From Apus apus (lineage: Eukaryota; Chordata; Aves; Apodiformes; Apodidae): a stretch of 64,000 nucleotides of DNA. The stretch covers positions 18,509,780 through 18,573,779 of the forward strand of contig NC_067291.1 of the NCBI RefSeq assembly GCF_020740795.1, in the 5' to 3' direction. Position 1 is the first letter of the stretch. Every line of letters starts with the position of its first letter. A model generated the notes under the pieces. The model made no database searches. It saw only the letters and a list, made by a program, of their open reading frames with translations, and was not told the origin of the DNA. The position numbers were made by a program, and so were the translations under genes. This document shows positions 22,203 to 34,300 of this stretch, piece by piece.

Positions 22203-24352
22203 GTGCACATTTCTTCTTTTTTTTTGCCAAAAGAATAGTTGAATAATTGCTCAGAGGAGGGGAGGGAAGTAAAGCCACAAACCCTTGTTTTATGTGGAGA
22301 AGCCACATGTTTCAGTCAGCCCATGAGGATCCTACAGCTGAGCCCTGGCCCTGGGATAAGGCAGCTTTAGAAGGCTGTGCTGGTGAAGAGCATCGTTGCG
22401 AAAGCGCTTTCCTTGCGCTTGTATCATCACCACGCACAACTTAAAAGCCTGCCCACTATTCTGTGCTGAGCATTAAAAGAAAAATCTGCCCTTTGTCTCA
22501 TTGCTGGGAAACATATGTACACCGTCCAGGGTGGACGTGGCACTGCCAAAACCATACAAGGTCTCTGCCTCAAAGAGTTCTGCCATCTAAAATACGTGCA
22601 GTACTGAGCAGTTTGAGCATAAAAGATACAGCTCCGTGATCAGTGGGGGGATCAGCAAAGGAAGTTTGCCCATTCAGGGAGCTGATGATTTCTCAAGATT
22701 TGACTTTCATGTCCTGTACAACAAAAGCCCCACAAATTGTGAATTAATAGCTCTAACTACAAAGGTCAGCCATTTTTATTACTTGCTTCACTGAAGCACA
22801 AGGGATAATATATTTTAAAATATGACACTTTTTAGAAGAATGTAGCAAGATGCTAATGCAACCTGGAGTCTCACTTGGACAGTGTTTGCAGGGTGAATGC
22901 AAATTAAATACCCCAGAAAGAAGAGAAAGGCAGTGAAAGAAGGGAAAAGCACGGCTGCCCAAGCACAGCAGCTTTGGGATCAGCCTGTTCCTCTGCAGTT
23001 TCATGTACGTTCTGAACTAGAAGAAAGGCAACATCTTTCTAAGCAGCCACAGCTCTGATTGTCCTCCTGTCAGTGGAACAACTTTCTCATTATTAAAATG
23101 AGCTGTCAGGCAGACTGGCATTTCCCTCCTCGCGGTGTCCAAGTTAGCCCGTTCGTTCAAATATGGTTAAAGATTTCACATAGTGTTGCTGGCTAACTGT
23201 ATATGGTCTGAGGTTTTCTGGAAGTTTGCTGTCTGGCACAGTTTGGAAAAGAAACAAGCAGCGTAACTCTGCAGAGCTCTGTAACCAACTGCCTCTTGCA
23301 TTACACATGGTCTGTCAAACCAAGGGGCTCACCTCCGAGCGGGTGTGTTTAAGCTTCACTGATCTACTCCATCCATCATCTAGCTTTGACAAGAAGAAAA
23401 TTCAACTGCTGCTTTTGTAATGCCCTAAACTAAAGCTGGAGATGTGGATACGATAAACCCAGTTCTGCTGAATGTAAATGCATCAGCCACCACTAGAAAT
23501 GTAATGGAGAAAAATAAATTAGACACTGCCTCAAATATTCTCAAGCTTGGTGAAGGATTTGCTGTTCACACACCCCACCAAACTCCCCTTTGAACATGAG
23601 CCATGCACACATGAAGAGCTTTTTGGTCCCTCTGCTTCTAACCTGGAGGACCCTTTGTTCTGCTGGTTGTGACTGAGCTGCTGCAGGTGAAGGTCTGGGA
23701 GAGCAGACTTGGCTCCAGAACTTGTGCCCGTTACCTGCACCCACTGCTGCTTGGTCCCTCCATCCCTCCGGCAGCCTGCAAGCCCCTGCCTGCACTCCAC
23801 CTTCTCCTCCCTCCCCTTTTGAAGGTTGAAGCCCCACTGGATTTGGAAATCGGGCCGCTTGGAGGAATTTTAGTATTTTCATTAGTGACTTTCCCTTACC
23901 CCATCAACACTTCTCACTCATCTGGGAGACGGGCAGCAGGAGGAGCAGGGAAACATGGAGAACTTCTGGGTGGGTTTGCCCACTAGGTCAAAGTCTCATT
24001 GCTTCAGGAAACCTTATGGCTGCTTGATGCTGCTGAGAAAGGCAGGAGGGAGGAGAAGCCCTTGCTGAGAATGCAGAAGCAGCTTTAGCCAACACATGGA
24101 GAAGGATGGTGGAGTTAGCAGCTTCACTCACCAGACAGCGATGCCTTGTCTTCTTATGACCCATTTTTAGTTGCTGATTGAGGACATTTCAGGGATTTGA
24201 CTCATGAATAGCAAATGACTTATGCTGGGTTGCCAAAAAGCCTTCTCCTTGCTGCAGGAAAGCAGGGCTCCTTTGAAGTAGCTCCTGAACCAAGACAATT
24301 TACAGCCTGACAGCTTAAAGCTGCATTGAGATGGGCACTCGTTTCCTTGGGG

Positions 24353-24475
24353 CGTTATAAATCGCCGCGGTTCAGACGCAGACGGGCCACCAGCCCGGGA
24401 GGGCAGGGTGCATGGATGGGGACTGTGTTCTTCTCCTGTCCCACGAAGGCACGTCCACGAGGGAGCCAGAGCCCT
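24353..24475 (+). promoter_or_regulatory. TATA-like box in a small CpG cluster (possible intronic promoter)
   Basis: TATAAAT (24356-24362) sits directly before CGCCGCGGTTCAGACGCAGACGGG, giving about seven CpGs in 55 bp with three more by 24465. A start would be expected near 24386-24392 on the plus strand, antisense to CHSY1. There is no downstream gene I can recognise, so any transcript would be non-coding. The assignment rests on composition and a short motif only. Confidence 0.25.
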
Positions 24476-25266
24476 TCAATGGGGCTTTCAGAGGGACACA
24501 CAGGACTACTTTCTGCTGCATTTTCCTTAGTACTCTTCTGAGATATACTTGTATCATCTGAACTGCAGGTTGTTCCCGAGTGCAGTGCGGTTTTGAGCTG
24601 GAGCTAATACGGGCTCTGACGTGAACCCGATGGGCAAAGAGGTGAGCTCCCAGCTCCCAGCCAAAAGCAGGCTGTAAAGCAGCTACTGAGGGCATGTTTT
24701 TGCAAGCAGGCTCAGCTGGTGGCAAAGGGACATATTCCCCATTGCTGGTTCAACCCCTGGGGTAGTGAAGTGTGTCAGAAAGGCAGGTGGGCACTGACAC
24801 ACCTATAAGCGTCTTAAAATAGCAGTACCTTTCAACACAGCTCATCTGGCAGGGCCAAGGACACCTGTGAAGGACATACTCCATAGCAACAACCAGATTT
24901 GGGATGCCAAACCCAGCATTATCAGTATTTTTCTCTAAATCCTCCAGAAGGAGCTATGCTTGTACCCCAGGAGTCTCAGCCCCTCATCCCTCATTTCATG
25001 GCTGTTTTGCCCATCGCTGTTGGGTCTTTTTCAAAGTAAAGAGCCAGCAGGGCAGGGTGCTGGACCATCCTTCCAGCAAGCCCTGCCTCTGCTGCCTTTG
25101 CCTTGCCTTGATGTGAACACCAAAGTCAAATACAATCCACCCACCCGAAACAGATGTTAGAAACCTGTCTCTCTTCAGCTGTCCTCTGAGGTCTGGCCTC
25201 CTGTCAAACACCCGAAGGGATAGTTTTCTTTTTTATTTTTAAGGCAATTATAATATATTCAAAGGC

Positions 25267-25282
25267 TTTTTTTTTTTTTTTT
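25267..25282. repeat. Poly-T tract
   Basis: An uninterrupted run of T in an AT-rich setting. Confidence 0.9.
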
Positions 25283-27142
25283 CCTGTTTGGAGAAAGCAA
25301 ATCTACACCTGGCCCAGAACTGCTTCAATACACACCAATGAATAACAATCCTCTCCCTCTGAGGGAAGTTTGACCTCTTGACTTGTAAAATAGTTGCTTT
25401 CCACCTGCACAGAAATATTCACAGCTAATTCATTAGTGCCACAGGAACACAGGTGACAAACCCAGCCACATCTATTCGGTGTGCCACCTTTTCATTCAGC
25501 AAACTGCCAAAGGAGAACTTCTATTTTTCCCCTCTGGTATTACCTTTGTTTGTACAAGTATTTAAGTCAGAAGAATACAGAGCTGATCTCCTGGGCATTT
25601 TGCTCTCCATGGAAACAGTGCATCATTATGATCTTTCCCACAGATAAAAAAGACAGGAGCAAAGGACAGGCAAAGAGAGAGTGAGAGAGTGGAAAGGAGA
25701 AGGCAGAAACGCAGACCAAAAGAGACAAGCTTGCAGCATCACCGTGTTGCCTTATACTTTTTAAGCAAGATGCTCCTTTTGGGTACTTAATGTCCTAAAA
25801 AAACCCTGACATGTAACAGCAGTCTGTGTTGTGCAAAGATGAAAGATGGAAAGCATTATGCTAACCTTCAAAGATAGCTCGGAGGCGTGGTGCATCACAG
25901 GCTGTTCAGCATTAGCATCATCTAGAAGAGCACTGAAAAATGCATTGCAGGATATTGAAGAAATCTATATCCGGATATTAAAGCTAGTATTGGGTAAACT
26001 GCTAGGAGTGGCTATCACAGTAGGGTCAGACCACAAGCTCAATGAAGTCTAGGAAATAAAGCACCATAACTAATTGGAAGCACATTAAAAGAAATCACAT
26101 ACAAGCTCCACTAAATCCATCAACTCAGAAAGGATCCTTTGCCTTACACAACACGTCGTATCGCTTGTTGCTCTGTGCTGATTTTGAACAAAAGTTCTGC
26201 CTGCTCTTGAGGTCTGGGATTTCATACCTGGGAGGATTTCTAAGAAAAAATTTTTATGGCTGGAACCAAAGCAACGTGGCCTGAACCTGAAGACCTGAGA
26301 CACCGGGTGCCCTCCCGCTGCTGCCTTCCCATGACACCAAGCACTGTCCTCTTGGGCAGCAGGGAGGAGTGTCCAGGTTTTGTGACCCACTAGCAGAGCA
26401 ACAACATCATCTTAGCAGATGTAGTGTGTCATTTTTAATGAGTCAAGAAGTGGGCCAAAGCAAGTCTTCCTGGGCTTCTTGAAGCTTGACTTTTTTCTGT
26501 GGTGAAGCCCTCCTGTCCACTTAGAATGGGAAAGAAACCACCCAACTCATTAAATGTCAGCTCTCCATGCACAACATCAAAAAGCACACATCAAAAAACA
26601 ATGCTACCCAAAACACCCTTCTCATCTTCATCCTGTAGACAACTCCTACTCAGTACTGAGACTGGAAGCTCTCTGGAAAGGACATTCACCTGAGCTGCTC
26701 TGCTCTAGCCTCATGCTCCACAGAAGAGCAACTAGACAGGCACCAGATGGCCACAGGCAAAAGAAAGTGCAGCAGCAGAAGCCAGTGACTTGCTCAAGGC
26801 TTCAGTTGGAGCTCTATGAGCTCAGGGGATCATACAGCAGGTCTGCACAGATAACATGTTAGATAGGAATTGTGTGATAAAGCCAGCCTGGAAATTTCCT
26901 TACAGGAACAGAGATGCACTAAAGACTTGAAAAGAGCAGAAGATAGGAAGGGGTTGTAGTTTATGAGAGTAGTTTGGACTAATGCTAATAATCTGTGCCC
27001 TGAGTGCTGCAAAATGCCAGGAAGAACCAACTATGTGAACTCACCAAGATGCAGATTTGTAGAGATGCACCAGTTCATGTCATTGCTGAATGATGTCAAA
27101 TCCAAATATCAAATCCACCACACTGTTGAATTAGCCAGCTCT

Positions 27143-27210
27143 ATATTGGGGTTGGACTAGATGATCTTTTGAGGTCCCTTCCAACCCCTAGGATTCTATG
27201 ATTCTATGAT
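27143..27210 (+). mobile_element. CR1 LINE 3' end, plus orientation
   Basis: GGGGTTGGACTAGATGATC, then GAGGTCCCTTCCAACCCC, then two copies of ATTCTATG, are the typical avian CR1 3' terminus and its 8-bp tail repeat. The copy is 5'-truncated, and any older upstream part is not recognisable. It is the one clear CR1 3' end here that runs opposite to CHSY1 transcription. Confidence 0.9.
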
Positions 27211-27460
27211 ATTAGGTTTCCTCCTTCACTTATAAGTTACAGAAACCACTACCCTGACATAATGGTTTGGGTTTTAATAACATGAATCTTTTGGTCATAA
27301 CCATGAAGAAAAAAATAATAATAATCTGAAAGCCTCAGTGGCAACAAAAGAATGTAATCTTTATTCTCTTGCTCACTAAATGATTACACTTACATCATGC
27401 TAAAATAAAAGTCTAGGTTGTGCTTTCTGCTATTAAAAAAAACAAGGAAGAGATCAAACT

Positions 27461-27494
27461 GTGTGTATGTGTGTATATATATATAAATATATAT
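27461..27494. repeat. (TG)n-(TA)n microsatellite
   Basis: A GTGTGTATGTGTG segment passes into TATATATATA and ATATATAT. Confidence 0.9.
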
Positions 27495-30415
27495 GGAATT
27501 ATAAATCCAAGCCATATATAACCCAGACCAAAGTATGTAATCAGGACAAAACAAATGGAGCTTAATAGTCAGAGGAAACCACAGCTCTGGAAGACATTTA
27601 AAGGAATATTTCCATTTTCCTAGGTACTATATCAGGTTCTTGGCCAGACATTTTTGATTGCACTGTACTAAAAATATAGTCCCAGTTTCAGAAGACAAAA
27701 ATTTTAGAAGCATGACGAAATGTGAAAGGTAATTGCAATGCACCACTGAGCTATTTTATGACATTATCTAACATATTTAAAGAGTAGATTAGCTCACAGT
27801 GCAAACATTCTGGTTTCCCTGATGTTTAAATCCTGGCAATGACACAAGCAGCAGAAACAACCGTGCCTGAAGACGGAGGAGTGGTGCTAACGAGCTTCTG
27901 GAGGAGGTTTCCTCACAGAATGGGCAATTCTTTCCATTCAAGGACTGTGTGGAAGAGCTACAGCCCCTTTGTAAGTGCAGTCTGGGAAGATGGCTGCGAA
28001 AAGTGTGACCACTTGCCAAGCCCTCCTTGGCCAAACTGAAATAGCCAAAGAGTTACCAGCATCATGTGGGTCCCACTGCAGACATAAAACTGGAGGCAGC
28101 CAATATCAAAAGCTGTTGGAGGGGCTGCAGGAGCCCACAGCCCCACAGAGCACAGTGGACCAGTGGTCAAGAACTGCCTCTCCCCCATCTTCCTTCATTT
28201 AACCCTCATTTCTTCCCTTGGATTTCCAGAAAGAGAGGGCACAGTATCAATGTGCTCATGTCTTAACAATTCACCATGCCCAAATACACAACAAGCCTGA
28301 GGTTGCCCAAGATTAGAGAGATTTAACTCTTTAAGGAAAGGTAAAAAGCAGCACTTTACCTTACAAAAAGGTAAAAAAACCCACAGCAACCATGGATGTA
28401 ATAGAAGGGACTCCCTACACCTGCAAAAATAGCACACTTCAGTGGATGAGATCTGCACTGCAGAGATCCCTGTTTACCTAGGAAATCCATGTTTACAACG
28501 GCTGTGGTTACATTTTCCTTTTGCTCCCTTTGCCCTCCCACCTGTTACAAGAGGCAGTGGGAGCCCTGCTAGCACAGCTACCTTCCCTTCCTCTGCACTC
28601 TCTTGGCTGGGTAGTCCAAGAAATGGATCAAGCTATTGGACAAAAAGCAGGGAGAAAAGCATTAGTCTCTGTTCGTTGAGAGAAAGAATAACTACTACAC
28701 AAACTTTGGTTTGCTTTGTGCAGATAGGCTCAAAAATTAAACTGCTTTCCTCTGTAAGCACAGGGTAAGCACCTCTAGGAACCTGCATGCCAGTGGATCC
28801 AGCACAGCATGGGATGCAGGAAGTAAGCAAACATCTCTCCAGAAAGGAAAATGGAAGAGAAACATCAAGGTCTTTTAGTTAAAGAGTACACAGCAGCTGT
28901 AGGTTGGTACCATCTAGTACATGCAACTGCAGTTTGCTGCTCCATAAAGCCAGTTTTAATCCTGAAGGCCATCTTCAAGCAGCAATTTAAAATTGAAGAC
29001 TCATTTTAGACAAGATTGAATGGATTGTATTTTGAGGTTATTTTTCTGAACATGTATAGCCTGCCATAAAAACCCACCAGAGAAACGACCTCCAGAATAC
29101 GAGGTGTCAATGGTCAAGCGTATCCTCGTTAGAGGGTGGCCAAGTGATATTTATTTAAACTGTTATGCACTATGAATTAAACATTTATTTTGTATCACCC
29201 AGTAAAATATCTGAACCTCATTTTGGCAGCTGTGCAAATTCTACCCTGACTGCAGTGACGACTGACTGTACTTCCTTTGACATTCATACAGTCTCTCTTC
29301 TCGTTTTAAGAGAAAAACCTAAAAATCAAGAATGCCAAAAATGCAAACATTCGTGTATCAGCCCAAGATGCAAAAGGAGGATGAAAGGAGATCACCTCTC
29401 AAGACATCTTTATTAAGTTTGCAGATGGAATTACAGCATGATAATTAAGGTCTTCGAAGATTTGGCAACCTCATCTTCTAAGAGTGACTATTCCAAAAGA
29501 CCTAGGAACTCCTGGATTGGTGGCTTAAACAGGGACCATATTAAATACAATTTTAGAGATCTGACCATTGGTTCCTTTTTCCCTTAAGGAGAGAAGGAGT
29601 CTCACAGATCTTGGCCAAATACACCCCCACACAGGTCCTCCTGTCCAAGGTGGATGACAACCTACAAGAAACTCATGCCAGCCTGCTATTAATATTTACC
29701 CAGACTGAAAAGTGTTTTAACAGGATTGCAGGATTTATTCCATTTCAAATGCTCTTCAGACCATACAGCAGAGCAGTGCTGTGGTGTGTCACTGTTTTGT
29801 TGCATCAGCATTAGGAACAAGCCACTTTTTCCACCTCAGAAGAGACCTGGAAGGCAGAATTGGCCTCTACTACCCAAGGGACCACAACAGCAGATGACAA
29901 ACTAGTTGATACAAAAACTCTAACCACCAGAAACTGAAACAGGAGCTGTTGACACCTGCTTCTCTTGGGCACAGCAAGTTCAAAAAGCACCTTTTGACAG
30001 ACTAGCAGCACCTGGTGCACAAAAGCATTGTCACCACCTGCAGTGCAGGGTGGTTTATGACAGAGCAGGAGTGAAAAGGTGGGATGTTCTTAAAAAGTAC
30101 AGGAATGGGAAAGAGGAGGCTACAAGCAAGACTGCTTCATTTTCCTCTAATGGAATGGGCATTAGCTTAAGCAGAAAAGACATGTACAAAAGCCAAAGAC
30201 AATTTGAACAGTAGGTGTGGGTAGTTAACTATCTGACCATATGGAAACAGGTTTCATTATTGATTTAAAGGTGTAATGAGATCCAAGAGGTGAAAACAGG
30301 GGCACCTCACCATCAAGGTGGCTACACTTTTGAGTAGTTTCATCAGAATGGACACAGTGGGTAAGATAATACACCACTGCCCAGCTACTCAGACTTCAAA
30401 ATAAGATTTAAAAGC

Positions 30416-30434
30416 TTTTTTTTTTTTTTTTTTT
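30416..30434. repeat. Poly-T tract
   Basis: A 19-base T run. No recognisable retroposon body is attached on either side. Confidence 0.9.
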
Positions 30435-31294
30435 AAACAATGCTTTTAATAGTTTCTGGGAGGTGTTGCACTGCCTCTGTGCACAGATCATCTCAGCTGC
30501 TTAGATGTGACCATCCTGTCTGGACTGGAACCTGCAAATTCTTAATTTAGCTCATTACTTTATGCAATTATCTCACTCAGCATGTTCCTACCACTCACAG
30601 CCCTGTGTTAATAAACCCTTATTAGTAGATCTGATATTTCAGAGCTTCAGCAGTTGTCTGCCAGGATCAGGGAAGATTTGATGTCGATAAATGTATTTGA
30701 GGTAGCAGAAGATATTGGTGGAGGGGACCAGAGGGGTATGGGTGCTTTACCTCTGAAAAGTTGCTGAGTATCTCACACCAGACCAGGTCTGATGTAAAAT
30801 AAAGTCCTTTTTTTCAGGAGGTCTGGCTAGATAGCCATGCTGAAGGTCACTGTTGGTCACCAGAACTGGTAACAAGAGTAATTCCTAGCCCAGGACAGAT
30901 GGGAGAACAAATCCTTCCCCCAGAGCACTCTCCCACGGATATGCCACTCTCTTAGGACCACTTAAGTGTCTCTCACCTAATCAATCACCTGTCTGTGGAG
31001 AAGCTCAGGAATTAAGTTCTCTGTTGTCTTTCCCAAGCAAAATTGGATTCATCTGAAATTCTTGAGTTACTAGAGAGATACGTGGGTGAAACCCAACAGT
31101 CCGTGATGAACTCAGGATCAAATGAGCAAAGTCCAGGAGGGGACAGCACTAAGTGCTCTACAAGCCATGACTCCACAGCTCAAGCATCACCTGCTTTCCC
31201 CCATTGCTTGTGCTCCATGTAGAAAAAGTGGATTGAGAGCAGTAGCTCCAAGGCTGCAGGATGGGGGGGTCAGTACCAGCTGCTCTGCTGTGCC

Positions 31295-31366
31295 ACGGGG
31301 AGCGCAGCGCGGCGGTGCCAGCCCCAAGCAGCTGCCAGCCCCGGGCACCGCCGTGTGCCGCAACGG
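31295..31366. other. Short CpG-rich cluster inside CHSY1 intron
   Basis: About ten CpGs lie in 72 bp (for example GGGGAGCGCAGCGCGGCGG and GGGCACCGCCGTGTGCCGC), while flanking intron DNA is nearly CpG-free. The open frames crossing it have no recognisable product. It could be an unmethylated regulatory element or simply a GC-rich island. Confidence 0.5.
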
Positions 31367-34300
31367 CTGGAAAAGCCATTGTCAACAGCTCTGCACAGCC
31401 AGCTGGGGAAGCCCTGCCAGGAGTCAGCTGAAAGCAGCCACAGTCTCCTCATCAACGTGGACGGGAGACTCCCACAAACCTGTGAGGACACCATCACCCT
31501 CCAGACACCGGCTGCACATTTTATGCTGCTTGGGTAATGACCGCGGCTTGAAGCGCTCCAAGCCTCAGCCCCAGAGGATGAGTGCTGGAGAGCAGGAACT
31601 CCAAGTTTAGCTGTGGGCACAAGAAGTGACTTGGGATTAAGTAGAATTTTGCTTTGCTTAGGCTATTACTTTGGGTGGAGCACAGCAGCTGGTCCAGATA
31701 TCCCTGAAAGGCACTTGGCTGTGCAGTACAGCTGTATCCTCAGAGTTTGGCCACTGCTGGAGGCCAAAAAATAAATAAATCCCAGTTTGATTTTTAAAGA
31801 GCAGTGGATAGGGAATGCTGACTCAGGGCTTCAGCTTTACCCACAATGCCCCCCACATCCCAGTAGTGCTAGCAAGCTGCTGTGTTCCCACACCCAAAGC
31901 AAGGGGCTAAGGAAAAAAATAATAATTCTTTGGATTCTTCCAATAGATTGCAGAAGACACTGAGTGAGAATCTGTATCAATGCACTGCACCAAATCTCAG
32001 CGAACTGTCATTAAAATACAGCCTGATTTGTGCCCACTAATATTCTCTCCAGTTTCTTCCCCCCTGTCCCAAGACCTGCCAGCAGTGCATGGTGCCTCAG
32101 CTGCACTGCCAGGGGGGAAGCTCAGCAGACAGTGGGATGAGCCTCAGTATATGAGAAGCAGCAGGTTCAGAACAGGGGGGAAGGGCAGGGATGAGAGAGG
32201 GAAGCAGATTAGTGGCTGTGGCCAAGGATATACTCATTACATAGAAAGGAGATGAAAGGCTTTACTTAAAGTGCCAATGTCAGTTCAATGTATTTATGAG
32301 GATTCAAACAAGTCCCACCAGTACAGAACAGCCCAAAGGAGCTTTGCCTTCGTGTCATGTAATGGCTCTTTGGTCACTGAAGTTAAGAAGTGGTGGGTTT
32401 CAGTGAGTCCCTGGCCAGGCCCTGAGACATGGCTACAGAGTTCACTGAGCTAGGGTGGGGCAGCTTGAATTAAAAGGCTGCTGTAAAATAAATCCTCTGA
32501 GAAGAACAATTAATGCTATCCTAATTATGTCCTTTCCCATACCTGCCACCATTCTGGCTGGCTGCAGAAATGTGCAGCCACAAAGGCACTCCTCCCAGGC
32601 AAAAATAAGAAACTACAAGTGAGGTGGGGACTTTAAAAATAGACTTTTGCCAATTTCTTTTCAATATACTGAATACAAGATATAAAAAAATCCTATGCAG
32701 CCTTTTGTTCTGTGATGTATTTTTATTACTGGCAAAACCATTAAGCTTGAGGTTTTCTTATTTTATCTTTGCATTCAGTTTTTGGGGTGGTTTTGTGGGG
32801 GGGGTTTTTTGGGTAATCAAAATGGCAGTAGTTTATTATATGCTTTGAGGTTTCCTGCACACAAAAAAGAAAAAAAAAGGGCTGTGCTACTATTCCTGTC
32901 TCTTATTCATCCCCTTTGCTTGCTCTGCTGTGGGAAAGACATCAAATCATAACCAGCAATTTCATCTGCCTCCTAGTTACCAAAAATTACTGCTGCACCC
33001 ACTGGTGATTCACAGTCCGAGAGCGACACACACACGTTTGGTACCAGGATCCATCAGAACTAGCAGATGCCTGGCAGCTAATAGCTTCCCTTCATTAAAA
33101 CCTGAAAGCAAGCCAGCCTAATAAGTGTACCTGATAAACCAGTGAAAAACACACATGCACTTTCAAAGGGGGTGTAGGCTGAGTAAGTTGGAATAATATT
33201 TTTCAAGGAAGGACGATGATCCTGGAGTGTTACACATCTTTGAGATATGGTATCTGAAATGTACCATTTGTTGTCAAAATGGATCTGTCCAAAGGCAAAA
33301 ATCAAGGCACTTCTACGAGAAAGATAACTGCCAGAATATCTGGTTATTTTAAGACATGGAAAGGGAGAGAAACCCCTCCAGGATCAGTGCATTTAAACAA
33401 AACGCCAGCTCCAGCCAGGCAGGATGTCCCTCAACCTGCCTAGAAGATGAACTCTGCAGCAAGGCATGGCCCAGCATCCCCCCAAACACACTACAAAGGA
33501 TTTCCTAACAGGAACTGGATCACACCATCTTCCCTACAGTATCTGCAGAACATGTTCATTTGCATCCCCAGAACAATAGAGAAATTGATGAAGATTACTG
33601 CAATTCACACAGCCTTGAGTCTGCAGCAGTGGAAAGGTCAAACAAATTAAGGCTCTGAATTCTGGGCAGAGATTTCAAGCTGGCTCTCTAACATTTGCAA
33701 CACAAGGGAATAATTAGAAAACATCCATCACCTCCATTTCCGTTAGAAAGCCCATTTCTGTTAACATGGTGATGAGCTGTCCTCGGCATAGCTAGATCTG
33801 CTGTCAGATTATGGTCAATTATTTCTCCTCAAGTATTTCAACTCGAAAACACAGACTTCACTTCCTTCAGCTCTCAGCTCTCCCACAGCCGACCACACAC
33901 AATCCCCCTCACAGAAAGAGCACCCAGACCCCGCAGAGCCAGGGGACAGGCTGAGCCCCTGCAGGAAAGCACTGCAGCTCCCACGGACATCCAGGAGCAG
34001 GAAATGGTCCCTGCATTAAAAAATAAAATCTCTAGGTACCTTTAAAAGAGAATAAAATAAATTCACAGGATTTCCATGCTAACACACAAGACCCAGAGCA
34101 CCTCCCTCCTCGTAACTGCAAAGCTTTGTTCAAATGCTCAGTTCTCTTTTCCAAGGAAGCATCCTGCTGAGCCTATAGGACGTTTTTAGATCAGGGGACA
34201 GGAGAAATACAGGACACTGCAGCTTAAAAGAGCACATTTTCTGTGAGCTGTTCCACGTGAGAGCTTGCACACCCAGACGTGCCACTCCCCACAGAGCTGG

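Noticed and set aside
31122..31610. A 162-codon plus frame over the CpG cluster
   Set aside because: It is open because the segment is GC-rich. The opposite strand is also open over much of it, and no domain is visible.
32782..32812. Possible G-quadruplex in a G/T-rich stretch
   Set aside because: The G tracts are uneven and one separation is long, so a stable four-tract fold is not well supported.
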